Shown piece after piece: positions 36,584 through 45,627 of a DNA stretch of 64,000 nt (position 1 is its first letter; every line of letters starts with the position of its first letter). Source of the DNA: Faecalibacterium sp. I3-3-33 (GTDB taxonomy: Bacteria > Bacillota > Clostridia > Oscillospirales > Ruminococcaceae). The DNA lies in NCBI RefSeq assembly GCF_023347295.1, contig NZ_CP094469.1, positions 1,488,001 through 1,552,000 on the forward strand, given 5' to 3'. The notes beneath the pieces are model-generated. The model did no database searches. It was not told where the DNA came from and saw only the letters and a list, made by a program, of their open reading frames with translations. A program made the position numbers and the translations under genes.

Positions 36584-37126
36584 ATGGACTATTTTCTGCA
36601 AAAAGTAAGCGGTCAGCCCGCCCGGCAGACCGTTACCCTGCGGCGCTGCACCCCCGCCGAGGCTCCGGTAGTGTTCGCACTGCAAAACGAAGTGCGCGCC
36701 GCCATGCCGCACCCGGAGCAGTTCGTGCCGGATACGCTGGAAAACATTACCGGTTATCTGCGCACCGGGGTGTGTATCGGTGCGTGGCAGCAGGGGCGGC
36801 TGGGTGCGTACCTCATCCTACGCCTGTGCGGGCAAAGCGATGAAAACTACGCTGCCTTTCTGGGCGTGCCGCAAAGTCAGTGGCAGCACTGGGCCAACGC
36901 AGACAGCGCGGTGGTGCACCCGGACTGGCGGGGCAACGGTCTGCAGCGCGCCATGCTGGAAGCGGCTCTGCCGCTGCTGCCGCCGCAGATCACCCATCTG
37001 GGGGCTACTGTCAGCCCGGATAACAGTTACAGCCTGCGCAACGCACAGGCTGGTGGCTTCGTTATTCGCTGCCGCCGGGAGATGTACGGCGGCTACGATC
37101 GCTATCTGCTGGAAAAGCAGTTGTAA
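36584..37126 (+). CDS. GNAT-family N-acetyltransferase
   Basis: This 180-residue protein has the acetyl-CoA motif A region VVHPDWRGNGLQRAML (about residue 110-125), where R/QxxGxG/A reads RGNGLQ, and a C-terminal NSYSLRNAQAGGFVI stretch. The substrate cannot be inferred. I chose ATG 36584 because an in-frame start 75 bases upstream lies on the promoter itself; GGAGGG is 11 bases before the chosen ATG. It is divergent from the GntR regulator and precedes pcrA. Confidence 0.8.
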   Translation: MDYFLQKVSGQPARQTVTLRRCTPAEAPVVFALQNEVRAAMPHPEQFVPDTLENITGYLRTGVCIGAWQQGRLGAYLILRLCGQSDENYAAFLGVPQSQWQHWANADSAVVHPDWRGNGLQRAMLEAALPLLPPQITHLGATVSPDNSYSLRNAQAGGFVIRCRREMYGGYDRYLLEKQL

Positions 37127-37142
37127 CTCCATGCAGTTTTGG

Positions 37143-37171
37143 TGTACAACTTTTTCGAAATGTGTTATACT
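37143..37171 (+). promoter_or_regulatory. pcrA promoter
   Basis: TGTACA, a 17-bp spacer and TATACT lie 38 bases before the pcrA ATG. Confidence 0.7.
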
Positions 37172-37209
37172 ATATGGTATGAATAACAGCGAAGGAAACA
37201 GGTGAAACC

Positions 37210-39873
37210 ATGGCAGCATCTCTCGGGCAGGAATTCTGCACCCTGCGTGATACTTACATTGAAAAGCAATTCGGCCGCCTGAACGATATGCAGCGGCAGG
37301 CTGTGTTTACCACGGATGGCCCGCTGCTCATCCTTGCCGGTGCGGGCAGCGGCAAGACCACTGTGCTGGTCAACCGCATCGCCAACCTCATCCGGTTTGG
37401 CTCGGCACACGGCTCCAAAGAAACGCCCCGCCCGGTGACCGAGGAGGACGTCAAGGCCTTGCGCACCGCCATCATGACCGGTACCGATGCCCCAAGCTGG
37501 CTGGACGGAATGCTGCGCCACAACGCGGTGCGCAGCTGGAACGTGATGGCCATTACCTTTACCAACAAGGCGGCAGGAGAGCTGAAAGAGCGTCTGCGCC
37601 GGATGCTGGGCGGCGAGGAAGGGGACGAGGTGTTCGCCTCCACCTTCCACTCGGCCTGTGTGCGTATCCTGCGCCGCTGGGCAGAGGAGAACGGCTACCC
37701 CCGCAGCTTTACCATCTATGATACAGACGATGCTCAGCGCGTGATGAAAACGGTGTATAAAGAGCTGAGCATCGACGATAAATTCCTGCCCATCAAAGCC
37801 GCCATCAACCAGATGAGCCGCTGGAAGGATCAGCTGGTCAGCCCGGAGCAGGCCCTTGCAGACCACGCCAGAGACGTGAAGAGCACCCAGACCGCACGCA
37901 TCTACGCAGCTTACGAGAAAAAGCTGAAAGAGGCCGGCGCGTTTGATTTTGATGACCTCATCTACCAGACCGTGCAGCTGCTGGCCGACCACCCGGATGT
38001 GCGGGAATTCTACCAGAATAAGTACCGCTACCTGTTGGTGGACGAGTATCAGGATACCAGCGTGGCGCAGTTCCGTCTGGTCAGCCTGCTCACCGGGCCG
38101 GAGCGCAACATCTGCGTAGTGGGCGATGACGACCAGAGCATCTACCGCTTCCGCGGCGCTACCATTGAGAACATTCTCAATTTTGAAAAGCTCTATCCCG
38201 GAACCAAGACCATCCGTTTGGAGCAGAACTATCGTTCTACCTCCAACATCCTTAACGCAGCCAACTGCGTCATCCAGCACAACACCGAGCGCAAGGGCAA
38301 GACCCTGTGGACGGACAACGGCGAGGGCGATAAGGTGCAGGTGTACACCGCCGAGAACGAGCAGGATGAAGCCAGCCACATCGCGGATGTCATCGGCCAG
38401 CACCTGAAGGCGGGCGGCCATCTGGCAGACCATGCCATCCTCTACCGCATGAACGCCCAGTCGGCTCCCATCGAAAGCTACTTCACCCGCGCGGGTATCC
38501 CGCATAAGATCGTGGGCGGGCAGCGCTTCAACGACCGTAAGGAGGTCAAGGACATCCACTCCTATATGTCCATCGTGGCCAACCCCCGGGACGATGTGCG
38601 GCTGCGCCGCATCATCAACGAGCCCGCCCGTAAGATTGGTGCTACCACCGTGGACGTCATTGCAGACCTTGCCGGACAGCAGGGGGTCAGCATGCTGGAT
38701 GTCATCAGCCATGCGGACCAGTACGCAAAGCTCTCCCGCGCGGTCATGCCGCTGCTCAAGTTTTGGCAGATTTATCAGCGCCTGCAGGATTCTCTTGCCA
38801 CCCGCACGCTGGACGAGTTCGCTTCCGATGTCATTGAGCTGACCGGCTATAAGGCCATGCTGGAAGCAGACGCCGCCAAGGGGCACGAGGATGCCGCCGA
38901 CCGTCTGCAGAACTTGGGTCAGCTGGTGAACAACGTTAAAAACTACTGCGACCAGCACGGCGAGGAAGCCACGCTGGAGGGCTATCTGGAAGATATCGCC
39001 CTTATCAGCGATATCGACAGCTATAACGAGAGCAGCGATCAGGTGGTGCTGATGACCATCCACTCTGCCAAGGGCTTGGAGTTCCCTTATGTGTTCCTCA
39101 TCGGCATGGAGGAGGGCGTTTTCCCCAGCGAGATGAGCAAGTACTCCGAAGCAGATCTGGAAGAGGAACGCCGTCTGGCTTACGTCGGCATCACCCGCGC
39201 CAAAAAGGAGCTGTACATCTCCAACAGCGTCACCCGGATGCTGTATGGCCGCACCCAGCGCAACGAGCCCAGCCGCTTTCTGCGGGAGATCGAGCCGGAA
39301 TACATCGAGGAGACCCGCAGCCCTGTGCTGGAGCAGCGTTCCCGTATGGGTGGCTGGGGCAGCAGTTATAGCGATACCGTGCCCGGCGGGGCATCCGGTT
39401 ACTCCGGCCCCTCCGGCTATAGCCGTAGCAGCTACGGCGGCGGTTACAGCTCAGGCAGCCGCAGCGGCTACCTGAACCGGGAATATAACGCCGGTGAAAG
39501 CCGTGGTTTCGGCTCCTCTTACGGCGGAAGAAGCACCGCTTCCTCCGGTTTTGGCAGTCACTATGGCAACAGCTCCACCCAGCCGACTACCAGAAGCAGC
39601 GGATTTGGCTCTGCATATTCCGGCAGCAATACGACAAAAAATGCTGTAAAGCAAACGGCCTTTACGGCGAATTCCGCTGCAAAACCGGCAGCTTCTGGCG
39701 CAAAGCACTATGAACCGGGTGACATCGTGGAGCACAAGGTATTCGGTCGCGGCACGGTGCTGAAGGTAAAGCCCGCTGCCGGGGATCAGATCGTGGAGAT
39801 CAACTTTGAAAAAGTGGGCATCAAGAAAACGATGGCCAATTTTGCGCCCCTGACCAAGATTACGGAGGAATAA
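37210..39873 (+). CDS. pcrA: ATP-dependent DNA helicase PcrA (UvrD/Rep family) with Gly/Ser/Tyr-rich linker
   Basis: At 887 residues this superfamily 1 helicase acts in repair and in clearing stalled RNA polymerase. Visible motifs: Q motif and Walker A (LILAGAGSGKTT, about 38-49), motif Ia (AITFTNKAA), Walker B (LLVDEYQDTS, about 277), motif III (VVGDDDQSIYRFRGA), motif V/VI (LMTIHSAKGLEF; AYVGITRAKKELY). The C-terminal Tudor-like RNA polymerase-binding fold (GDIVEHKVFGRGTVLKV) is at 837-853. Between them, about 715-800, lies an unusual low-complexity segment of Gly, Ser, Tyr and Arg. It heads a run with thyX and tmk. Confidence 0.95.
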   Translation: MAASLGQEFCTLRDTYIEKQFGRLNDMQRQAVFTTDGPLLILAGAGSGKTTVLVNRIANLIRFGSAHGSKETPRPVTEEDVKALRTAIMTGTDAPSWLDGMLRHNAVRSWNVMAITFTNKAAGELKERLRRMLGGEEGDEVFASTFHSACVRILRRWAEENGYPRSFTIYDTDDAQRVMKTVYKELSIDDKFLPIKAAINQMSRWKDQLVSPEQALADHARDVKSTQTARIYAAYEKKLKEAGAFDFDDLIYQTVQLLADHPDVREFYQNKYRYLLVDEYQDTSVAQFRLVSLLTGPERNICVVGDDDQSIYRFRGATIENILNFEKLYPGTKTIRLEQNYRSTSNILNAANCVIQHNTERKGKTLWTDNGEGDKVQVYTAENEQDEASHIADVIGQHLKAGGHLADHAILYRMNAQSAPIESYFTRAGIPHKIVGGQRFNDRKEVKDIHSYMSIVANPRDDVRLRRIINEPARKIGATTVDVIADLAGQQGVSMLDVISHADQYAKLSRAVMPLLKFWQIYQRLQDSLATRTLDEFASDVIELTGYKAMLEADAAKGHEDAADRLQNLGQLVNNVKNYCDQHGEEATLEGYLEDIALISDIDSYNESSDQVVLMTIHSAKGLEFPYVFLIGMEEGVFPSEMSKYSEADLEEERRLAYVGITRAKKELYISNSVTRMLYGRTQRNEPSRFLREIEPEYIEETRSPVLEQRSRMGGWGSSYSDTVPGGASGYSGPSGYSRSSYGGGYSSGSRSGYLNREYNAGESRGFGSSYGGRSTASSGFGSHYGNSSTQPTTRSSGFGSAYSGSNTTKNAVKQTAFTANSAAKPAASGAKHYEPGDIVEHKVFGRGTVLKVKPAAGDQIVEINFEKVGIKKTMANFAPLTKITEE

Positions 39874-39879
39874 GACCCT

Positions 39880-40659
39880 ATGATGACTGTTCGTTTGATC
39901 GCCCACACCCCGGAACCGGAAAAGGTGGTGGCGGCTGCCGCAAAGCTCTGCTACTCCGACGCCCACATCACCGACCTTCTGGATGGGCTGGACGAGGAAA
40001 AAACTGCAAAATTCCTGACCATGCTCAGTGACCTTGGCCATGCCAGCCCCATCGAGCACGCCAGCTTTACCTTTGGCATCGAGGGGGTCAGCCGTACTCT
40101 GCTTGCCCAGATCACCCGGCACCGCATCGCGTCCTTCAGCGTGCAGAGCCAGCGCTATGTGCGTCTGGATGATTTCCGCTATGTGACGCCCCCGGAGATC
40201 GAGGCTATCCCAGAAGCAAAGGCTGCCTTCCTTGCCAGTATGGAGGAGGACGCCCAGCGTTATCTCGACCTTGCCCATAAGCTGGAGGAGGGGCACACCG
40301 CCCGCCTGATGGCCGAGGGAATGCCTGAAAGGCAGGCCCGCGCCAAGGCTTCTAAACAGGCCAACGAGGATGCCCGCTTTGTGCTGCCCAACGCCTGCGA
40401 GACCAAAATGGTGGTCACTATGAACGCCCGCAGCCTGATGAACTTCTTCCAGCTGCGCTGCTGCAACCGCGCCCAGTGGGAGATCCGGGAACTGGCTGAA
40501 AAGATGTTCACGCTGGTTTACCCGGTAGCACCCCATATCTTTGCCAAGGCTGGCCCCGCCTGCCTGTGCGGCCCCTGCCCGGAGGGCAAGATGTGCTGTG
40601 GCAAGACCACCGAGGTGCGCGCAAAATATACCGCTATCAAAGAAGGTGCCGCCGTATGA
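39880..40659 (+). CDS. thyX: Flavin-dependent thymidylate synthase ThyX with Cys-rich tail
   Basis: This 259-residue enzyme makes dTMP from dUMP using FAD and methylene-tetrahydrofolate. The signature RHRX7S is present as RHRIASFSVQS (about residue 80-90). ACGGAGG lies upstream of ATG 39880. The C-terminus has a cluster of five Cys (CLCGPCPEGKMCCGK), which I do not recognise as a general ThyX feature and which may bind metal. Its stop overlaps the tmk start (ATGA), tying two consecutive steps of dTTP synthesis together. Confidence 0.94.
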   Translation: MMTVRLIAHTPEPEKVVAAAAKLCYSDAHITDLLDGLDEEKTAKFLTMLSDLGHASPIEHASFTFGIEGVSRTLLAQITRHRIASFSVQSQRYVRLDDFRYVTPPEIEAIPEAKAAFLASMEEDAQRYLDLAHKLEEGHTARLMAEGMPERQARAKASKQANEDARFVLPNACETKMVVTMNARSLMNFFQLRCCNRAQWEIRELAEKMFTLVYPVAPHIFAKAGPACLCGPCPEGKMCCGKTTEVRAKYTAIKEGAAV

Positions 40660-41327
40660 GCAAAGGCAAACTGATCGTACTGGAAGGGCTGGACGGCAGT
40701 GGCAAGGCTACACAGGCAAAGCTGCTGGCAGAGCATCTTGCCGCGCAGGGCGTGCCGGTGCAGAAGATCACCTTCCCGGATTATGCCAGCGATTCCAGCG
40801 CACTGGTCAAGATGTATCTGGCGGGGCAGTTCGGCCAGCACCCGGACGATGTAAACGCCTATGCGGCTTCCAGCTTTTACGCGGTGGACCGCTATGCCAG
40901 CTATAAAACCAGCTGGGGCAGCTTTTATGAGCAGGGCGGTGTGATCATCGCCGATCGATACACCACCTCCAATGCGGTGCATCAGTGCTCTAAGTTACCG
41001 CAGGAGCAGTGGGAAGATTACCTGCGCTGGCTGTTTGACTACGAGTTCCGTCTGCTGGGTCTGCCCGCACCGGACAGGGTCATCTATTTACAGGTAGACC
41101 CGGCGGTCAGCCAGCGGCTGATGACCCAGCGCTACCACGGCGACGAGAGCAAAAAGGACGTGCACGAGAAAGATACCGCCTATCTGGCGCGCAGCCGCGC
41201 CGCTGCCGAGTTCTGCGCCCGGCATCTTGGCTGGGATACCGTGCACTGCACCAGCGGGGACGCAATGCGCAGTATTGAAGAGATCCAGCAAGAGGTACAG
41301 CAGCTTGCCCGGAAAACACTGGGCTGA
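40656..41327 (+). CDS. tmk: Thymidylate kinase
   Basis: This 223-residue kinase phosphorylates dTMP to dTDP. The P-loop is EGLDGSGKATQAK (about residue 10-22) and the DRY-type dTMP-site motif is ADRYTTSNAVHQ (about 98). The start ATG 40656 overlaps the thyX stop. The LID region reads YHGDESKKDVHEKD. It is slightly longer than E. coli Tmk and resembles the variant common in Clostridia. Confidence 0.93.
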   Translation: MSKGKLIVLEGLDGSGKATQAKLLAEHLAAQGVPVQKITFPDYASDSSALVKMYLAGQFGQHPDDVNAYAASSFYAVDRYASYKTSWGSFYEQGGVIIADRYTTSNAVHQCSKLPQEQWEDYLRWLFDYEFRLLGLPAPDRVIYLQVDPAVSQRLMTQRYHGDESKKDVHEKDTAYLARSRAAAEFCARHLGWDTVHCTSGDAMRSIEEIQQEVQQLARKTLG

Positions 41328-41362
41328 ACGATAAAATACGATAAGAGGGGGCATCCTGAACG

Positions 41363-42175
41363 ATGTATCGTCTGATGCAGCCGTCTGACGAGGCGGCAGT
41401 GCTGGCTTTGTGGCAGAGCCAGCATCATGATACCGAAGATTTTGCAAAAATGGTACTGGAACGCTTTGCCGGTGTGCAGAACATTTATGTAGCCGATGAA
41501 AACGATACCATCGTGGCGGCTGCGTTGGCTGTGCCGGTCACCCTGCAGGGGCGCACGGGCAATTACCTGTGCCTGTGCGGCGAGGGCAGTCTGCTGCTGG
41601 CGGGTCTGCTGGATACCCTGTGCGCCCAGCAAAAGCTGCGGGGCGCAGGCTTCACCGTGGCAGTCCCGGCAGATGCAGCACAGGCCGCTCTGCTGCAGGA
41701 TAAGGGCTTTGCACAGGCCTTTGCCCTGCGCTGCCTGCCCCGCGAGGTGAGCCGCAACCTGTGGAGCCAAGCGGAATTTGACACGGTTACGGCCAAAAAA
41801 CTGTGCGAGCTGCGGGAGCAATTCTGGAAGGATACCGTGCAGCTGAGCCCGGAACGCATGGCGGTGGTGTTGCAGGAGCTGTACGCCCGGGGCGCTACCA
41901 TCGTGTCCAACGAGCATGGTTACGGCATCTACTTCCGCAAGGAGGATACTCTGTATTTTGTGGAGATGATGGCTGACAGCGACCGCGCCGCCGAGATTTT
42001 GATGGAAGCTGCCCGCGAGAAGGAAGTTATCGTGGAAAAGGCGGTCATCACGGTAGGCGCTGCCCAGCCGCTGTTTCTGGGCGAGGGTACCCGGCAGGAA
42101 TACGGCATGATCCGCTTTGACGCAGAGCCTTTTGACGTAAGTGAAAGCTATCTGCGTCTGATGCTGGAAAACTGA
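41363..42175 (+). CDS. GNAT-like acetyltransferase domain protein
   Basis: This 270-residue protein begins MYRLMQPSDEAAVLALW, a GNAT-type opening, with a second half (from about residue 140) that may be a second GNAT-like domain. The acetyl-CoA loop is poorly conserved (LRGAGFTVAVPAD), so activity is uncertain. It lies between tmk and mltG on the same strand, with short gaps, and is probably in the same operon. No substrate can be proposed. Confidence 0.55.
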   Translation: MYRLMQPSDEAAVLALWQSQHHDTEDFAKMVLERFAGVQNIYVADENDTIVAAALAVPVTLQGRTGNYLCLCGEGSLLLAGLLDTLCAQQKLRGAGFTVAVPADAAQAALLQDKGFAQAFALRCLPREVSRNLWSQAEFDTVTAKKLCELREQFWKDTVQLSPERMAVVLQELYARGATIVSNEHGYGIYFRKEDTLYFVEMMADSDRAAEILMEAAREKEVIVEKAVITVGAAQPLFLGEGTRQEYGMIRFDAEPFDVSESYLRLMLEN

Positions 42176-42191
42176 AAAAAGGAAGGTGCGT

Positions 42192-43334
42192 ATGGCACAC
42201 AATGATACACACGCAGCCCGCAAAAAGGGCGGCGCAGGCAAAATTCTGCTGGTGGTGCTTCTGCTGCTCCTTCTGGCAGCAGGCGCAGCGGTGCGGTTTG
42301 CCTACAATGAGATTCACGGCAATGGTGCACCCGGCAGCACAGAGGTGACCGTAAGCATCCCGCAGGGCAGCGGCGTGGCGGCTATTGCCAACAAGCTGAA
42401 GGAGGCGGGCGTTATCCGCTCTGCCTATCTGTTCCGCTGGTATGTGGGGGAAAAGGGTGCTGACGCAAAGCTTCAGTACGGCGATTTTGTCTTGCAGACC
42501 AGTGCGATTTCCTACGATGCGATCATCGCCACCCTTTCCCAGTATGCCAAGGCAGAAACGGTGCGGGTGACCATCCCGGAGGGCACCACGGCCATTGCCA
42601 TTGCCCAGAAGATGGAAGCCGCCGGTCTGTGCACCGCCAAGGAGTTTTTGAAGGAAGCCAACGAGGGTGATTTCAGCGCATATACTTTCTGGCAGTATGT
42701 CCCGGAGGATAAAGATGCCCCGAACCGCTTTATGAAGTGCGAGGGTTATCTTTTCCCGGAGACCTACGAGTTTTTGAAGGACGATACGGTGCACAACTAT
42801 GTGGCAACCTTCTACGCTCAGTTCGACGCGCAGATCACCGCCGAAATGTATGCAGCTCTCAAGGAGCAGGACATGACCCTGCCAGAACTGGTCACCCTTG
42901 CCTCCTTTGTGCAGGAGGAAGCGGGCAACAGTCAGGACTCCAACGTTGCGCAGGTGTTCCGCAACCGTCTGGCGGAGGACTCGCCCTACCCCCGGTTGCA
43001 AAGCAACACTTCCAGCCATATCCAGAGCGATGCCGACAATAACTATCTCTGGAACTGGGTCGCGCCCTACTACGGCGGCTGGGACGATATCCCGGAAAAT
43101 ATTCTTGCAGCATACGACACTTACAGCTGCATCGGCCTGCCCGCTGGCCCTATCTCAAACCCCGGCCTTGCCGCCATCAAGGCGGCGCTGGAGCCGCAGC
43201 CCGATGAGGACGCCAAGGACGCTTACTTCTTTGTGACCGACCTCAAGGGCAACTACTACTACGCCCACACGCTGGCAGAGCATAACGCCAACTGCAAAAC
43301 TGCCGCAGCTGTGAACAAAAGCCTGAAAAACTGA
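42192..43334 (+). CDS. mltG: Endolytic transglycosylase MltG
   Basis: This 380-residue membrane-anchored enzyme cuts nascent peptidoglycan glycan strands. A cytoplasmic Lys-rich N-terminus and one transmembrane segment (about residues 18-40) are followed by a LysM-like region (TEVTVSIPQGSGVAAIANKL) and the YceG catalytic domain. The catalytic Glu is in LASFVQEEAGN (about 235-245), followed by VFRNRLAEDSPYPRLQSN. I chose ATG 42192 with GGAAGG upstream. A GC-rich hairpin follows the stop. Confidence 0.93.
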   Translation: MAHNDTHAARKKGGAGKILLVVLLLLLLAAGAAVRFAYNEIHGNGAPGSTEVTVSIPQGSGVAAIANKLKEAGVIRSAYLFRWYVGEKGADAKLQYGDFVLQTSAISYDAIIATLSQYAKAETVRVTIPEGTTAIAIAQKMEAAGLCTAKEFLKEANEGDFSAYTFWQYVPEDKDAPNRFMKCEGYLFPETYEFLKDDTVHNYVATFYAQFDAQITAEMYAALKEQDMTLPELVTLASFVQEEAGNSQDSNVAQVFRNRLAEDSPYPRLQSNTSSHIQSDADNNYLWNWVAPYYGGWDDIPENILAAYDTYSCIGLPAGPISNPGLAAIKAALEPQPDEDAKDAYFFVTDLKGNYYYAHTLAEHNANCKTAAAVNKSLKN

Positions 43335-43340
43335 GGAAAG

Positions 43341-43376
43341 GCCGCTGCACTAAAAACACGGTGCAGCGGCCCCTTT
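43341..43376 (+). terminator. Hairpin after mltG
   Basis: A 10-bp perfect stem (GCCGCTGCAC with GTGCAGCGGC) around a 10-nt loop, but followed by CCCTTTCCC rather than a T-run. Termination may be weak, allowing read-through into the U32 gene. Confidence 0.5.
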
Positions 43377-43415
43377 CCCGTTAAAAACTGTGATACATAA
43401 GAGAGGAACCTACAA

Positions 43416-44639
43416 ATGTTACAGATCCCGGAACTGCTTGCCCCGGCGGGCGATGCGGAACGTCTGCGTTATGCCATCAACTACGGTGCCGATGCCGTTT
43501 ACTGCGGCCTGCCGGAGTTCGGTATGCGCTCTGCCCCGGCTAATTTCACCCCGGAGCAGCTGACGGAAAGCGTCATCTACGCCCATGCCCGCGGCCGTAA
43601 GGTCTACCTGACCATGAATACCCTGCCCACCAACGAGGAAGCCGACCGCCTGCCGGAGGCCATCAAGGAGGCCGCCAAAGCCGGTGTGGATGCCTTTATC
43701 GTGGCAGACCTTGGTGTGCTGGACGCCTGCAAGACCTTTGCCCCGGACATTGACGTGCATCTTTCCACCCAGACCGGCATTACCAACTGGGCAGCTGCCC
43801 GCGCCGCCTACAAAATGGGCGCAAAGCGGGTGGTGCTGGCCCGAGAGATGACCTTGCAGGATATCGCCATCCTGCGCGATAAGACCCCGCCGGAGCTGGA
43901 GATCGAAGCCTTTGTGCACGGTGCGATGTGCATGAGCGTGTCCGGCCGGTGTCTGCTGTCCAACTACATGGCCGGACGTGACGCTAACCGCGGTCAGTGC
44001 GCCCAGCCCTGCCGCTGGAAGTACTACCTGAGCGAGGAGACCCGCCCCGGCCAGCTGTACGAGATCGGCGAAAACGAGAATGGCAGCTACATCCTTAACG
44101 CCAACGATATGTGCACTGCGCCCTTCCTCGACCTGATCTGCAAAGCGGGCGTGGACAGCCTGAAGATCGAAGGCCGCGCCAAGACCTTCTACTATGTCGC
44201 CAGCGTCACCGCCGCCTACCGCAAGGCACTGGACGCCTATCTGGCTGACCCGGCAAACGATAACTTTGAGCTGCCGCCGGAGGTGTACGAGGAACTCACC
44301 CGCACCAGCCACCGGCACTACTCTCCCGGCTTCTATTTTGGCCGCGAGCAGGCTAAGCAGGCCACCGACAGCGCTACCTATATCCGCGAGTGGGAATTCG
44401 TGGGCACGGTGGACAGCTGGGAAAACGGTATCGCCCACTGCCAGCAGCGCGGCAAATGGAGCCTTGGGGATACGCTGGAGGCACTGTGCCCGGACGGGCG
44501 CAGCATTGCGCTTGCCCCGGAATGGATCGAGAACGAAGCAGGGGAGCGGGTGGAAAGTACTCCTCACGCTATGGAAAAATACACCGTGCCCACCCCGGAG
44601 CTGCCGCCCATGAGCCTGCTGCGCCGCAAAACGGTGTGA
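43416..44639 (+). CDS. Peptidase U32 family protein (tRNA/rRNA hydroxylation, TrhP-like)
   Basis: This 407-residue protein carries the U32 signature EAFVHGAMCMSVSGRCLLS (about residue 168-186) and the Cys set GQCAQPCRW that belongs to an Fe-S or metal site. U32 proteins such as TrhP and RlhA are now known to take part in RNA hydroxylation (5-hydroxyuridine or 5-hydroxycytidine) using prephenate. GAGAGGAACC precedes the ATG. It is followed 25 bases later by a membrane acyltransferase gene. Which RNA is modified cannot be read from sequence. Confidence 0.88.
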   Translation: MLQIPELLAPAGDAERLRYAINYGADAVYCGLPEFGMRSAPANFTPEQLTESVIYAHARGRKVYLTMNTLPTNEEADRLPEAIKEAAKAGVDAFIVADLGVLDACKTFAPDIDVHLSTQTGITNWAAARAAYKMGAKRVVLAREMTLQDIAILRDKTPPELEIEAFVHGAMCMSVSGRCLLSNYMAGRDANRGQCAQPCRWKYYLSEETRPGQLYEIGENENGSYILNANDMCTAPFLDLICKAGVDSLKIEGRAKTFYYVASVTAAYRKALDAYLADPANDNFELPPEVYEELTRTSHRHYSPGFYFGREQAKQATDSATYIREWEFVGTVDSWENGIAHCQQRGKWSLGDTLEALCPDGRSIALAPEWIENEAGERVESTPHAMEKYTVPTPELPPMSLLRRKTV

Positions 44640-44664
44640 CAGCGTGAAAAAGAAGGAAAACGCA

Positions 44665-45420
44665 GTGAAGTACAGTAACACTTCTGGCCGCTACGCCCTT
44701 CTGGACGAGCTGCGCGGGTTGGATCTGGTCAGTATGATGCTCTATCACGGCTGCTGGGATCTGGTCTATCTGTTCGGCATTCAGGCAGGCTGGTATTATG
44801 GCTTGCCCGGGCATCTGTGGCAGCAGAGCATCTGCTGGGTATTTATTCTGTTGTCTGGTTTCTGTGTGCAGCTGGGGCATCATACCCTGCGCCGGGGCGC
44901 ACAGGTGTTCGGGGCAGGGGCGCTGGTCACGGCGGTCACACTGCTTTTTATGCCGGAGGACAGGGTCGTTTTTGGCGTGCTGACCCTGCTGGGCAGCGCC
45001 ATGCTGCTGACTGGTCTGCTGGAAAAGCCGCTGCGGCGCATTCCCCCGGCGGCAGGGCTTGCCGTCTCGGCAGTGCTGTTTGCCCTTACCCGCAATGTTT
45101 CGGCAGGCTATCTGGGCTTTGGCAGTTTGCGCCTCTGGCTGCCGCAGACACTGTATGCAAACTACGTTACAGCGTACTTTGGCTTTTATCCGTGCTGGTT
45201 CTATTCTACGGATTATTTTGCCCTTCTGCCGTGGCTGTTTCTGTTCTGGGTGGGGTACTTTCTCTACGGCGTTGTAGGGCGGCAGCGTATGGAGTTCTTG
45301 CGCCGCTCGGTCTGCCCGCCGCTGGGCTGGCTTGGACGGCATTCACTGCTGCTGTATCTGCTGCACCAGCCGGTCATCTACGGGGTGCTGCTGGTGGTTT
45401 TCCGCATATTGGGCAGCTGA
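44665..45420 (+). CDS. Heparan-alpha-glucosaminide N-acetyltransferase-like membrane protein (DUF1624)
   Basis: This protein of about 251 residues opens with RYALLDELRGLDLVSMMLYHGCWDL, split here as the motif LDELRGL plus the conserved His in YHGCWD, as in the HGSNAT/DUF1624 family. Seven to eight hydrophobic segments follow, and it ends with HSLLLYLLHQPVIYG. These proteins move acyl groups across the membrane. I prefer GTG 44665, preceded by AGAAGGA, over GTG 44644, which has no Shine-Dalgarno. The substrate is unknown. Confidence 0.78.
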   Translation: MKYSNTSGRYALLDELRGLDLVSMMLYHGCWDLVYLFGIQAGWYYGLPGHLWQQSICWVFILLSGFCVQLGHHTLRRGAQVFGAGALVTAVTLLFMPEDRVVFGVLTLLGSAMLLTGLLEKPLRRIPPAAGLAVSAVLFALTRNVSAGYLGFGSLRLWLPQTLYANYVTAYFGFYPCWFYSTDYFALLPWLFLFWVGYFLYGVVGRQRMEFLRRSVCPPLGWLGRHSLLLYLLHQPVIYGVLLVVFRILGS

Positions 45421-45486
45421 AATACCCCCTTTGTGTGCTTTAGAAAAGGCAGGATTGTTGCATCATGCAAACATTGCGCCAATGCC

Positions 45487-45516
45487 TTGACAAGCGGGGC
45501 AGGGCTGTGGTATCCT
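45487..45516 (+). promoter_or_regulatory. Flavodoxin promoter
   Basis: TTGACA, an 18-bp spacer and TATCCT. Confidence 0.75.
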
Positions 45517-45523
45517 GTTGATG

Positions 45524-45539
45524 GTTAGAAAATACTAAC
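45524..45539. promoter_or_regulatory. GTTAG-N6-CTAAC box 1
   Basis: GTTAGAAAATACTAAC lies directly over the expected flavodoxin start site. The shape resembles DtxR/IdeR-type boxes (TTAG...CTAA). Confidence 0.6.
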
Positions 45540-45543
45540 TACA

Positions 45544-45573
45544 AAAATGCGTCATGAAATATGGACGCATTTT
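45544..45573 (+). promoter_or_regulatory. Hairpin in the flavodoxin leader
   Basis: AAAATGCGTC pairs perfectly with GACGCATTTT around a 10-nt loop; only four T follow, so attenuation is possible but unproven. Confidence 0.45.
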
Positions 45574-45586
45574 CACAGAACATGAA

Positions 45587-45602
45587 GTTATTCTAAACTA
45601 AC
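45587..45602. promoter_or_regulatory. Related half-conserved box 2
   Basis: GTTATTCTAAACTAAC keeps the GTTA/TAAC ends and 16-bp length of box 1 and lies 25 bases before the flavodoxin start. Confidence 0.35.
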
Positions 45603-45627
45603 TACGCAGAGAAAGAGGTAGAGTTTT

